In this document: positions 34,966-46,044 of the stretch, one piece after another
How positions within the stretch are numbered: position 1 is the first letter of the stretch
How the letters are laid out: each line of letters opens with the position of its first letter
Source of the DNA: Sporodiniella umbellata
Lineage: Eukaryota > Mucoromycota > Mucoromycetes > Mucorales > Rhizopodaceae
Length of the DNA stretch: 64,000 nucleotides
NCBI GenBank assembly: GCA_025677835.1
Contig: JAIXMR010000058.1
Location: 97,468-161,467, forward strand
Direction: 5' to 3'
Translations under genes and position numbers: made by a program
Notes under the pieces: generated by a model
The model's input: the letters and a program-made list of their open reading frames with translations, nothing else
Told to the model about the DNA's origin: nothing
Databases searched by the model: none

Positions 34966-35841
34966 CTAAGTGCGCGCTTGTTGTGTGCTTTGATCGGACT
35001 CAGTTGTAGTAGCAGGATGTGAGCTTTCAGAAGCCTCTTCTTTCAGGTCAGTGGCTTTCTTTCCTTCTGGTGATGGCGAGTCTTTTTGATCTGATGAAAT
35101 AGGAAGATTACTCATACCAAGCTTTGCGTTCAATTCTTCCACTTCCTTCATCAGGCGGTACCCTTCTGAGCCTTGCATAGCAGCAATAGTCAACTTGTTT
35201 TTCAATTCAGTCATTTCCCGTATCAATATCGCATTCTGTTGTTCGAGGTGGACAATTTTTTCTTCCATTTCATGAATATGCTGCTTCTTCTTTTTACGAC
35301 ATTCTTTTGCAGCTTGTCTGTTCCTGAGCAATCGACGCTGGCGGCGTTCATCGTTGGACATATTGCGTGTGTTTTGTCTTTTGCTCTCATCAGAAGGTGC
35401 TGAAATGGGATGATGATGGTGGTGAGGAGGCGGGCCAGGTAAGGCGGTAATAACAGCTCCATTTTGGAATTGAAGCAAATTGGAAGCCAGATTAGGCACT
35501 GGGATGGGAGCGACCATCGCTTGAGCCAGAGAAGAGGCTGTAAAATTGGCCAGATCGTGTCCCTGGGCTTGCACATAGTGTTGGATGATTTGCTGTTGCT
35601 GAGACTCACTCAACAAATGCATACCAGGTGGAGGTGGGGCATTGGCGATATTTAAAATCGTCGCAGGCTCTTCCTCTTTTGGTGGTGTGTCACTGTTTTC
35701 TGTGTTACTGGATTCGCCATCGTCTTTCTCATCCAATTTTGGTATTTTCGCTTCTTTTTCAGCATCCACACCCTCTTCTCCAGCTCTTTTTTCTTGGATT
35801 CTTTCCTCCTTGATACTTTCTACGATGGCTGTATCTGACAT
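34966..35841 (-). CDS. bZIP transcription factor, CREB/ATF-like, 291 aa
   Basis: Single exon. An acidic, E/K-rich N-terminus (about 1-60) is followed by a Q/P/H region with PPPHHHHHP. The basic region NDERRQRRLLRNRQAAKECR plus KKKKQHIHEME at about residues 165-195 matches the CREB/ATF core (N-x-x-AA-x-x-C-R), then a leucine zipper with heptads through IVHLEQQNAILIREMTELKN to about residue 225. The tail is Ser/Glu-rich. Nuclear, likely a stress or nutrient regulator of CRE-type sites; the target set cannot be told. The start at 35841 lies 14 bp after a T-run in the 5' leader. Confidence 0.92.
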   Translation of the reverse strand: MSDTAIVESIKEERIQEKRAGEEGVDAEKEAKIPKLDEKDDGESSNTENSDTPPKEEEPATILNIANAPPPPGMHLLSESQQQQIIQHYVQAQGHDLANFTASSLAQAMVAPIPVPNLASNLLQFQNGAVITALPGPPPHHHHHPISAPSDESKRQNTRNMSNDERRQRRLLRNRQAAKECRKKKKQHIHEMEEKIVHLEQQNAILIREMTELKNKLTIAAMQGSEGYRLMKEVEELNAKLGMSNLPISSDQKDSPSPEGKKATDLKEEASESSHPATTTESDQSTQQART

Positions 35842-37492
35842 TTATGTGCTCTCTTTTTTTTTTTTTTTTTTTGTAAGCAGAAAGATAAAACGGTGAAACT
35901 TTGCTTTATTTTCTTGTTTACCTCCTGTGTGAATATAGTAGATTTGTAGGTGTGTGTTTGTGATATAGGGAGTTGTACGCTTCAAAAAGTGATATATGTG
36001 TGTTTTTGTTTGGATAGTTTGCAACTTTCAAAATACTATTTTATTTTTTCTTAAAAAAGTATACGTTCTTTTCGCTATCAGTTCAGAGGCTATTTTTTTT
36101 TATTGGATGAACACCTCCAAAGTCGGGAATACCTACAAGTGATGACGAAAATAAAAATCGACGTAAACAAGAAGAAGGAGTGATGACGCAAAATTTTTTT
36201 TCCAATTTATTTATTCCCTTACCTTTGCGTAGGTGTTTCAAATTAGTTCGGATCGCACAAAACAAGCCTCCTGGCTGTACCAGTCACTCAACACGCTCCT
36301 GCCTAACAGTTTCATAAAACGAGTTTCTTTCACACTAAATGTTTATGAATGGCGCAAATAGACACTTTCAACTTCAACTCGTCTAATATAGCAGTAGCAA
36401 TATCTTTGCTAAAGTCAACTAGAAATTTAGAATGCTCCTCAATCAACTTAGCATGGACGTCTTGCACGAGGTTTAGAATAAGATCCTAAAAGTCGCCTCT
36501 CAGGATCATGATTACAAGTCCAACATAACTCTGGGTAGTGCGCATCAAACCCAGTGGCTAAAGTTAAAGCTTTCATCCTGAATCTTTCTTTGATCATCAA
36601 GTTGAAAGGTCTTTCAACTTATGTAGGAGTAAAAACCTCTCTTTTAACTTTCAAAGCCGGATGTCTTTTTTCAACAACTTTGACTCTGCGAAAAGAAAAC
36701 TGTCATTCTTTTCCTCTATTTATTCTACTTCCATATATCCACATACATATAGTAGAGAATCGCTCCCAATTCGCCTTGTTTTCTCCAGCTATTCTTCACT
36801 GAAACTGAAATACTTAATTTTCGTTTTCTTCTGCTCGTCGTCTTTTATGTAATCGGCAGATAAATTATCTATATCTTTATCTGAAACAATTCTATATCAG
36901 CAATAGATGCACTAAAGCTTTGCATACCTTTCCTAACATCTAAAAGAAAAGGGAGCTGAATCCTTTACAATCCTTTAGATTTTATATTCTTTTAAAACCA
37001 GCGCAGACACATTCAAAAAATAGTAGTTGTTGATTTGTTGTGTTTAATGTTACTTTGATACATTGGTACTTTTGAGAATCTGTTTTTTACAGGTTTCTGA
37101 ATTTGTTACTTCATGTTTATGTAAAAGCCAGCCTATTAACTCGGTTTGTATTTCAGATACATGGCTGTTTTCAGTGTGTAGTATGATGTCTCTTGGTTGC
37201 TCTATAAAACCTCCAAGCGGATAGCCAGGAAAGAGTAAAAAAAAAAAAAAAAAAAAAAAAGAAACTAATTATTGGTTTAAAGGAACTATACTTGTCTTTT
37301 TTTTTTTTTTTTTTTTTTGGTGTAAGCGTATAGTCATCAAGATAAGGATGAGTGGTATACTTCAAGGTTACAGGTTACAGGTCTACCATAGTTGAATCTC
37401 CGTAAGCCTTTGATATATAACATTCAAGTCACGATTTAGCATGTTAAAAGGTGCTTGCATTTTTTTTTTTTTTTTTTTCATTTTCATTTAAT
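35842..37492. other. Gene-poor spacer, 1.65 kb
   Basis: No intact gene. It holds A/T runs (35852-35870, 37237-37260, 37297-37318) and, at about 36330-36580, a minus-strand decayed coding segment listed separately. The remainder has only short open frames without context. Confidence 0.55.
36330..36580 (-). pseudogene. Decayed transposase-like fragment (Tc1/mariner or IS630 type HTH), low confidence
   Basis: On the minus strand about 36335-36485 reads as an open helical segment, LIEEHSKFLVDFSKDIATAI then LDELKLKVSICAIHKHLV, ended by a stop. Its pattern (E-x-HSKFL-x-x-F ... A-x-x-IxKHL) resembles the N-terminal helix-turn-helix of Tc1/mariner-IS630 transposases common in Mucoromycota. A second open piece just upstream (about 36500-36577, MKALTLATGFDAHYPELCW) is in another frame. 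No DDE motifs or terminal inverted repeats were found. Resemblance is from memory of the family pattern only. Confidence 0.35.
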
Positions 37493-38262
37493 ATGGACTC
37501 CTATAACCACTTGCCTAAAAAGCTAAAAAACAAATACATTGTTCAAAGGCATGGATTTTCGTTAGCCAACTTTAAAAAAATCATTTGCTCTAACCCGGAT
37601 ATTGCTATTCCAGCTACTGGAGGTCCTTTGGGTGATGGCTACGGTTTACACCTAAGAGGAGAGCAGCAAGTAGAACAGGTATGTATACAACGCGACCTTC
37701 TTTTTTTTCTGTAAAAAAAAAAAAAAGAAAAATCGAAGGCCTGCAACTTAGCTAACGAAATTAACGATAATAGTCAGCCGAACTTCTTGCAGACTACTTG
37801 AAAGAAAATGATATGAAGGACGTGTTACTCTATTGTTCGCCCTTTAAAAGAACAGTTGAAACTGCTGCCATCACCAGAAAGATACTGAACGAGGAATTAA
37901 AGGCTGAGATCGGGGAAGCCACCCAGGTATACGAATTAAGAGAGCGTTGGTATGGCGAAATGGATTTACGCCTTGATATAAACTACCAAGTCTGTTGGAG
38001 TGACGATCATGGCGTGCCTGATCATGGTGAAGACAGCGCTTATGGTATTGAATCGCCCAGAACTGTTGCTGACCGCGTAACACGGTTTATTGCTGAAGAG
38101 ATCGAATCGAAATTCGAAGGAAAAACTATCGTCCTTATATCGCATGGAGACGTCTGTCAGATTTTGTTGACTGCCTTTAGAGGTGACGAGCCTTGGAAAC
38201 ATAGATCTATAAAGCATGTTGATACTGCTAACTGGAGATTATGTAAAAGACTTTATGAATGA
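37493..38262 (+). CDS. Histidine phosphatase / phosphoglycerate mutase family protein, 224 aa
   Basis: Exons 37493-37678 and 37774-38262; 95-nt intron with an A-run and a ctaac-type branch. Catalytic RHG in YIVQRHGFSLAN (nucleophile His), CSPFKRTVETAAITRKI, the acid-base Glu in ELRERWYGEMD, and the second catalytic His in IVLISHGDVCQILL. An insert between strand 1 and 2 (ICSNPDIAIPATGGPLGDGYG) is typical of a fungal/plant PGM-like subfamily. A cytosolic phosphatase on a small phosphorylated substrate is likely; the substrate is unknown. Start follows a T-run. Convergent with MTR3, 47 bp between stops. Confidence 0.9.
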
Positions 38263-38309
38263 GAGAGTTGCTTAAAATGAAATATGTATACGTGCTGGAT
38301 GATGGTTTA

Positions 38310-38936
38310 TTATAAAGATTTCAATAAAGCGTTGGACATGACACTGTATATTTTAGAGCAACCATCCACACACTGTTCCACAGCCTTTGAGGTTACTAAA
38401 CTATCAGATTGCCCCACTTGAAGGATATGGGTAACCTCATTGATCGAAGGCATATAAGATAAAACTAACGACCCTTCTTTCTGGCTTTCTTCTTTTTCTG
38501 TACCGTCCATCAGGATTTTGTCTTGAGTAAACACGCTTGAACAGGCTGTTACCTGGTCTAACATTTCTATACCAGCATCTGCTAATGCAACACTGGAAGC
38601 AACGATAGCTGCAGCAAGACAGGAGCTGCTACCATCGCTTTCGAGTACATTAATATAGATATCAATAGTTGATTTGGGTAATAATTCCAATCGCACAGCA
38701 GGTGAAAGGGCTTGAATCAGTATTTGGGAGAATTCTTTTTCTTCAGGATCCTAAGCCGCAATGTCAATAATTTCTCTCTTTATAAAACTGTGGGGCTCTC
38801 TTACTCTTATAGCTGATCTTCTTTTCGTACGAGAAAATGGAGAAAACTTGAAATCACAGTTGATAATACCGTTTTGTGAGAATTGTGTAGATTTTTTTAC
38901 TTGTCGTGGCCCATAACTGATCATTTCGTAAGTTTT

Positions 38937-38973
<37 letters not shown>

Positions 38974-39238
38974 TGCACAGGTCACTTTTGTCTTTCCAAC
39001 TTCAATATATGCAGAACCGTTTGCTTGCGTCACAAGCCCAGGTTTTAGAACTAAAAGGAGGTTGAGCGTTCGGCTATCTTTCTTGTGCATATAAAATCTT
39101 ACAAATGGGCCTTAAATCTTCCAAGCCTCGTTGATCTAATCTCTTTCCCTCACTGTTCAAAATTTCTTCAGGCGTTTTGTCTTCAATCCAAATAGGCGCT
39201 ACACTTAGCTCAGGTCCATTAACACGTCTGCGATCCAT
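38310..39238 (-). CDS. MTR3: Exosome core subunit Mtr3 (RNase PH-like), 255 aa
   Basis: One of six RNase PH-like ring subunits of the RNA exosome; catalytically inactive in eukaryotes. Exons 39238-39103, 39050-38972, 38916-38805, 38750-38310. Begins MDRRRVNGPELSVAP, then EGKRLDQRGLEDLRPIF, LVTQANGSAYIEVGKTKVTC, AVYGPRQ, CDFKFSPFSRTKRR, and a C-terminal half with IDIYINVLESDGSSSCLAAA and ASVALADAGIEM-type segments. The R-DGR-like opening and SAYVE/GxTKV motif are standard for the family. Intron 2 contains an A/T homopolymer of about 30. Nuclear and cytosolic 3'-5' RNA processing complex. Confidence 0.92.
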
Positions 39239-39936
39239 GATGTCTTTTTTTGGTTTATTAAGCACTGAAAAAAAATATACAAAAAAAAAAAAAAAAAAAG
39301 TATTTTCACCCGATACTGAGAAAAAGCAAGCTAGCTTCTGGGGAAATTCAACTGCCGTTTTTGAAAAAGTACAGTAAAAAAATACTTTAAATTTCCTCTT
39401 CCGAAACCAAAGGATGATTGAGGAATAAAGTGTGTCCTGTTCAACATTAGTAGTCTTGAAAGGCTGCTTTCGAAAATTTTGACACATGTACGAAATATAG
39501 ATTTGTAAAGAAATCCACGATCATAAACCCCATATGGTTTGACAACAACAAAAACAGGCTTCTTAACAAAAAGAAACTACGAACTATCCTTTAAAACACA
39601 CAACGTATCAAATCTAAAAACTCAAAAAGTGTACACTCTTTGTATTTACCTCAAAAAATAAAGAAATCAAGCTTAAAATTCTCAAAAGGGATGTTTTACT
39701 TGTTCAGTTTACTAAAATGATGCATCAGAGATAAAGTCGTATTGAGCTTACCAAGATATAAATCAAAATATTAATAGTTTTCTTTAGTACTTTCCTCATT
39801 GCATTGATAAAAAGCGCTAAAAAAAAAAAAAAAAAAAAAATAGAAACCACCGGTACAAATTCGGTTTTGAAACCGGCAGATACCTAACTCCAAATAGCAA
39901 TAGCATTATTTTATTTGTCAAGAAAAAACAATGCTT

Positions 39937-40275
39937 CTAAAAGGTAGTACTGAGCTTTTTAATGAATATCTGAGTAGCGATTGCGGGTACTTCTGTGATC
40001 AAAGTAGGTAAGCTTTGTATACTATCTAGTTTCTTGATGTTTACAAGAAGGATGAGGTTATAAAAAGTATAGGATGGTAATGTAAAGATATAAGAGATAA
40101 TCGTTCTGCCAACAGTTTGGATGCCCAAGATGCTTTCAAAGTTATTTTTCGGCGTTTTCTTGCGAAACATGGCGACCTTGATGTAAAAAAAACAATTGCT
40201 GTATATATATATATATAGCGGGTTTAGCTTCCTCATAGGTAAGGTTAGTGACCCAATTGACGTCGACTGACACCA
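39937..40275 (-). CDS. Possible small protein, low confidence
   Basis: A minus-strand frame reading MFRKKTPKNNFESILGIQTV then GRTIISYIFTLPSYTFYNLI and ending STTF. It could start at the ATG near 40170 (about 77 aa), or at the ATG near 40275 with a non-standard donor (reading MVSVDVNW before it). One hydrophobic stretch (about 20 residues) suggests a membrane-associated micro-protein. No homology recognised; the (TA)n tract just upstream and the lack of a clear splice make this only a candidate. Confidence 0.25.
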   Translation of the reverse strand, partial: WCQSTSIGSLTLPMRKLNPLYIYIYSNCFFYIKVAMFRKKTPKNNFESILGIQTVGRTIISYIFTLPSYTFYNLILLVNIKKLDSIQSLPTLITEVPAIATQIFIKKLSTTF

Positions 40276-40449
40276 TTGTTGCAAACAAAGACTTTTTTCA
40301 CGGCAACATTAACTTTATTTCTTGGAATGATTCTATTATAGATTTTTAAGGTACGTAGCTTAAATTATCAATAGATGCCAGTCATGCATAGTTTAAGATA
40401 ATCATAGACAACCTGCAACATATTTTGGATATCCTTTGGCAAATTACTC

Positions 40450-41030
40450 ACTTAGGTTGAAAAACTTCCACAAGAAATTGAAGATAAACTGCGAGAGTAT
40501 TCATTAGTTGTATCCCAATGCCAACCGTTTATTCTAGATAGGGGTGTAGTTGATAACACACTGCCATTCAGTAGTATTTGGCATAGTTTCCGCATTTTAG
40601 ATCTGTAGAGACAACATAAAGTTTTAAAACTGGGTTGGCTGTCGTCACTGATACAACATATGCAAGTGAGAGGATTGTTGGTCCTTTCAGCTTTAAAGGT
40701 ATTATTTATGCCAATAGAACAAAGCAAGATCATCGAAAATCTAAAAGATGTGTATAGCCTTGACGTTTTGGACAGCAAGCTCAAGCCTGAGATCTCCTAT
40801 GTATCAATTAGACTGAGAAAGCTGATCGACGAAAATTTGATCCAGCTGTAGCTAGGGCATATATTGAAGAGAGAAATCTTTAAGACTTTCAAAAAGGCTA
40901 GTAGTCAACACCAAACTGCAAAACCAAGAGCCGCCGAAGCTTTGTTTAAACTAGCTCTCAGCCAAGATAAACTGGTATACTTTGAGATACATGATGGTAT
41001 TTTATTGATACAAGTTACAACCAGATAGTT
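40450..41030 (+). pseudogene. Broken coding relic of unknown family
   Basis: The plus strand shows three open, protein-like blocks in shifting frames: VEKLPQEIEDKLREYSLVVS..., then MQVRGLLVLSALKVLFMPIE... (40660-40851, ending in a stop), then FKKASSQHQTAKPRAAEALF.... They are interrupted by stops and lack splice consensus sites. Not recognised. It could be a decayed host gene or part of a mobile element. Confidence 0.35.
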
Positions 41031-41310
41031 CAAACAGCAAAACCTACCCTCTTTGACAGGGTTATCAAACATATACTCTCAGCTCACGAAGAAAGTCCGG
41101 AAACGCTTCTGAAGTATGTCTATCCTGAATGCAGCGCATAGTATAACTTGGAGACTCCTGTAAAATAATAACTAACAAGGCAAAGACTATCTAATATAAT
41201 AAAGGAATTGATAACCGACGGCCGCTGTACACACCGCAGCCAGATTGAAAGCAATGAGCACGCCTTACGGGAATAACCACTCAATGGAAGTGACTGGCTC
41301 ACCCTTATCC

Positions 41311-41384
41311 ACCTCTTTCTAGAAAAAACTGAGTGGTTGAAAGTGACACCTCTTTCTAGAAAAAACTGAGTGGTTGAAAGTGAC
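41311..41384 (+). repeat. 37-bp perfect tandem duplication
   Basis: Two head-to-tail identical 37-bp copies (41311-41347 and 41348-41384) beginning acctctttctagaaaaaact. Each copy contains the palindrome tttctagaaa. Perfect identity suggests a recent duplication. Confidence 0.93.
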
Positions 41385-42790
41385 ATCTTTAAGCAGGGAG
41401 TTACAAGTCCAAAAAAAAAAAAAAACAATAAAAACTAGATTATTATAGTTTGTGAGATACTCAGCACCTGACAAATATGCCGAAGTCGTGTATTTCACAA
41501 CGCTTCTTTCTGGTCTAATGAAGCCATTGCTAGGTTTGCTTTACTTGCAAGGAAGACTCATAGTGAAAACAAGACGAATCTCAGCTACTACGCTGATTTT
41601 ATTTGTTCTAAAGTAACCACTTTGTGATGGCTACATGAATAACCAAAAAAAAAAAAAAAAAAAAAAAAAAATGAGCATTTCCAAAAAAAGAACATACCTT
41701 GAGGTGACAAGCTAACTTATAGGTGATGGGTATATTTGAAGCTGACAAATTACATGCTTGCTGTCTTGACGGATTCTTTGTTTTGGCCATCTTTTGCTGC
41801 CTTTTGTTCCGAAAAAAAAAAAAAAAAAAGGAGAGAGTTTTTATTTTTATTTTTTTTTCTCGGTGAGCCGATAGTGAAACAGTCTTATCTTTTCTCCCCT
41901 TTTTGATTTTTTTTTTTTTTTTTTTGGAAGCATTACTTGTCATAAAGATCGGAGACGTTTACAATAGAAAGCATCTGGACTCTAAAAGACACGCCTCCCT
42001 TTGTAGTTGTTTAAAAGCGAGAGTTGTTAAATCTCAGACTGTGTTTTTAATGACCTTTCTTTTGTCTTTAAAAAAGACAATCATGTTTATCGATAAACAT
42101 TACTTTAGCTTTAATTGAGTTGAAAGAAGCAGTGTCATGTTAAATAGAGCTCAGAAAATAGGTACTAGCGTGCCAAATTTTACCTTTGAGTACAGCGTGT
42201 CACACAGGAAGAAAACAGATGTGCTTCATTGTGTTTCATACAATAAGATGAATAGGCCACCTTATTGTTTTTTTTTTTTTAAAAAAAAAAAAATGCCGTT
42301 CTTGTTGTGTGCAACTACCAGAAAGAAGGAGAAAATGTACTTTAATAGCAAAAAGGTGTGTATGTGTGTGTGTGTGTATAAGCCATCTTTACAGCGTTCA
42401 TCTCTTTCAAAGGGACTTACATACATGTACATATGACTTGCTTACAGCCAATTCTCTCATAACGCTTTTACTGACACATAAAAAAGCTAGTTTTATGTAG
42501 GTCGTTTTTAGCGAAAAAGGACAGTTCATCCCGAGTGGTATGTCTTTTTTGTTAATAAAATAAACTCCTCTTCTTTGTGGTACATTGACACAAAGTGATA
42601 CATTATATTGACAAAAAAAAAAAGTGCCATATTTTTTGTATTTCTTTTCCTCTTTATTTCTTATTCACTCTTTACTCTCCTTTTTCCTGTTTTTTTTTTT
42701 TTTTTTCTTTTTTTTTTTCTATTATTTAAATTACTGAAATTCATGCTGTGAAAACAAAACAACCATTTTTTTTAAAAAAAAAAAAAAGAC

Positions 42791-43996
42791 ATGTTCACAG
42801 TTTCCACTTTAAAAGGACCATTGATAATCGTTGGAGTCACTCTGTCGATCCTCTTCTTTACTTTCACCTCACAGCTATTTGTTATCTGGCCTTACCTCAT
42901 CACTCACTACAACCTTACGCAGACAATTGGCATACTTGCGCCACTCAACTGTTGTGTTGTAATGACATTCATCAATTATTTTCTTACCTGCTTTACTCAC
43001 CCTGGGTCAGTACCTGTTCGTTATGTAAGACAGTTGTATATATACATATAAAAGGAGAAAGAAAAAGGGGGAAGGGAATTCTAATAGGAAAGGATTCCTT
43101 ACATTTTTTTTTTTTTTTTTTTTTGGGTGAAAATAGATTCCTAGACAACAGGCTTTTATAGAAGTGAAGAAATCAACACATGCACCACGTTTTTGCAAGA
43201 CATGCGATAATTATAAACCGCCAAGAACCCATCATTGTTCCATCTGCAATCGATGTGTATTAAAGATGGATCATCACTGCCCGTGGATTAATAACTGCGT
43301 GGGGTTTTTTAATTACTGTCATTTCATTCGGCTTATTGTGTATGCTAATGTTACTTCATTATACATCTTTGTGCTTCTTTCTTGTCGAGCCTATCAAATC
43401 ATTCATCATGTAAATATACATATATATATATACATATATATATATATATGTGTGTGTGTGTTTAGTTTACTCTATCCTTTGCTCATATCGTTATATATAT
43501 ATATATAAAGGTCTCGCCTGCCTCTCTGGAAGTTGGCTTTCTCTGTGCGAACATGATCGGCCTGACGGTTGTTATCATCGGCTTGAGTATTTTGACAGGA
43601 TACCATACCTATTGTATCACCACCAATACCACCACGATTGAAGCTTGGGAAAAAGGAAGATCGCTTACGATTCAAGGCCTGGGCCGTACACAGAATGTGA
43701 GAAAGCCCTATCATCAAGGACTGTATAAAAACCTAAAGATCGTTTTGGGTCCTTATCCTTTTCTTTGGTGGTTTCCGCTTTCAATGGAAGGTCAAGGGCT
43801 TGAGTTTCCAGTCTATATGCGTTATTCAGATGAAGAAAAGTTGACCGAAAAAGACTATTCATCGACCACACGCCTGAATCGACCTTTGTCTGTAGAAACT
43901 TTTAGGTCCGCTTATGATACTGACCATTTGTCTACTCATCATACCATACCCATCTCTACCTCCACTTTCTCATCCAATACGACCACCCTCATCTAA
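42791..43996 (+). CDS. DHHC palmitoyltransferase, Pfa4-like, 330 aa
   Basis: Integral membrane S-acyltransferase. Exons 42791-43024, 43137-43409, 43511-43996. Two membrane segments precede the cysteine-rich domain (FCKTCDNYKPPRTHHCSICN, RCVLKMDHHCPWINNCVGFF) with intact catalytic DHHC, and two follow it. Then comes TTIEAWEKGR, resembling the TTxE motif that follows the last membrane segment in this family. Pfa4 in yeast acts in the ER on chitin synthase Chs3; assignment to Pfa4 is by the NTTTIEAWEK context and is inference. Intron 2 holds (TA)n and (TG)n repeats (43420-43461). C-terminus Ser/Thr-rich. Confidence 0.9.
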
Positions 43997-44030
<34 letters not shown>

Positions 44031-45036
44031 ACACATGCGCGCTTTTAAATAAATACCTTTCAATTCTTTTGTAGCCAATAGCCCTTTCCAGCCTAGTTTT
44101 TTTTTTTTCAAAAAAAAAAAAAAAAAAAACTCCACCTACATCAAGGAGTAAAAGTGGACAATAGAATACTGAAATTTAGATGTAATCCTGTCCTGTTAGA
44201 CTTGGAATGAACTTGATCTATTGATTTGCTAAATTCTTTTGTTACTGGCTTTTCAAACAATACCAAAGGCGGTGCTTCAATAGACTTTTTTTTTGGGATG
44301 TGGTTTGCCTTGTTGATAAACTTTATGTTTTTACAAGATAGGGTTTATATACAAGTCATTTAGCTGTGATGCTTGGCTTCCATAGATAATTGAGTAAGCT
44401 CATGTTGGATTCAAACTAAACAGGGTTCAATAAACGATAGACAAGCCAAATGTTAATGTTCCAAAGGAAACCATAGCTGTTTTGAATTTCCTTTTCAACT
44501 TTCGTATTGGCTCTGGTGATTGTCAGTGAACCCGATACTTCAAGCAGTAATGGTAACCATGAGGATATCTTTGACAACGCTCTTACCCTCCTCCCTCCTT
44601 TTTTTTTTTAAAAAAAAAAAAAAAAACCTGTAAATTGACTCTCTTTCAGCACGGTATTGGACAAATCTATAGACAAAAAGGATTGCTGGAAAGCCTTTTT
44701 TTTTTTTTTTTTTTTTTGGAGATAATTAAAGTTTACGAAACGTTTCTAAAAAAGGGTATACTTGATTTAAATAGGAGGTCATTCTACTCTATTGCTTGTC
44801 GTTTTATACAAACAAATGGTACGCATGACTCTTTCTTTTTTTTTTTTTTTTTTTTTTTTTGCTCCTCAATTTTCAGGAACAGTGCAATGCATAGCATGTG
44901 TAACACTGCAAATTATCATAGGTTACAATTCTATATAAAAAAATGAGTTTTTCTTTTTTTTTAAAATTTTCATTTTCCTTTGGCCTCTTTTTTTTTTTCT
45001 TTCTTTCTTTCTTTCCTAGCCATTTGAAAATAAGCC
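43997..45036. other. Spacer, 1.04 kb, no gene seen
   Basis: Starts with a (CA)n tract at 43998-44034 in the 3' UTR of the DHHC gene. T/A junctions occur at 44099-44129 and 44599-44626, with long T-runs at 44697-44717 and 44836-44860. Short open frames are interrupted by homopolymers; none is supported. Confidence 0.5.
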
Positions 45037-45994
45037 ATGCATCGACAAAGGGTACGACAACGCAAAAACCAACAAGTGTCTTCTGTGAGTATCTGTAAGC
45101 CTTCAGTTGAAGAATCGCTCCAGAGCTGGTTAAAGAGAGACAAGACGATTTCTGGTTTATATTTGCCAGACGTCTGTCTGTGCTGTCAGAGATCGCACTG
45201 TGAAAATCTGGAAACAACTATTTTCGCCATCAGAAAATTAGAAGAGGAAGCTAGATTAGCGGCTGGTATGAAAATTATTTTAGTGTCGAGTTGACTTTTT
45301 GGGACATTATTGAAACACATGTTATTTTAGAAATCGGTCAGATTCTATTGTACAAACACGAACAATTTGTGTTGGAATCCAATGAGTCCACAGCCTATCT
45401 GGAAGAACGAGTAAGAGAAGAGGCAGAAATCCATTCAGGCGATTAATTTCTTTTTTTTTTTTTTTGTAAAAGCTTCGTCAATCAGAGGAAAAGGTTCAAC
45501 AGTTAGAGCAGCTCTTGCTCCAATCCGAAACTGCCATGGATGATATGGAACTCCAAAGAAACAAGTTGGCTTGGGATTATGAAAAAACGCAAAAGGCAAG
45601 TAAAAGCGCTAGATTTAAAAAAAAAAAAAAAAAAAAAAAAATTTGAAGGAGAACCAAACCAATAAAGTTTAAATCTAAATGTTTATTAACTTGAGCCCCA
45701 ATAGATTCTAGACAAAACATTAAAAGAAGCCGATGTTTATCATCAAAAATCAAGTCAGCTGGCAAGTGAGCTAGAAGATGCCTCAAAAGAAATAGAAAAG
45801 TTACGAGCTCGTCAATTGATGATGGACGAAGCCGGTTTGAGAGAAGATAATTTAAGGTCAGAGATAGAAGAGATCACACAAGAATTGGCGACTTCAAAAA
45901 GAGCAGAGCATCTTTTGGAATCCAAATATAAGAAACTACAGTCAAAATATGGTAAAGATAGTTCGTCGTCAAGTTATATTCTCCCTCTTCCCCC

Positions 45995-46044
<50 letters not shown>

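Larger units (their letters stand above)
39239..42790. other. Gene-poor region, 3.55 kb, with relics and simple repeats
   Basis: No intact gene that I can support. It contains a possible small minus-strand ORF (39937-40275), a broken plus-strand coding relic (about 40450-41030), a 37-bp tandem duplication (41311-41384), a plus-strand open stretch at about 41455-41615 (YSAPDKYAEVVYFTTLLSGL), a minus-strand piece at 41700-41790 (MAKTKNPSRQQACNLSASNI), and many A/T runs including T(13)A(13) at 42268-42293. Overall it looks like decayed accessory DNA. Confidence 0.5.

Noticed and set aside
42137..42436. Plus-strand ORF MLNRAQKIGTSV...
   Set aside because: Crosses a T(13)A(13) junction and a (TG)n tract, no homology, no splice support.
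45411..45472. Continuation of the coiled-coil exon as VREEAEIHSGD
   Set aside because: The strong donor gtaaga at 45411 is in phase with the next exon; reading on hits a stop at once.
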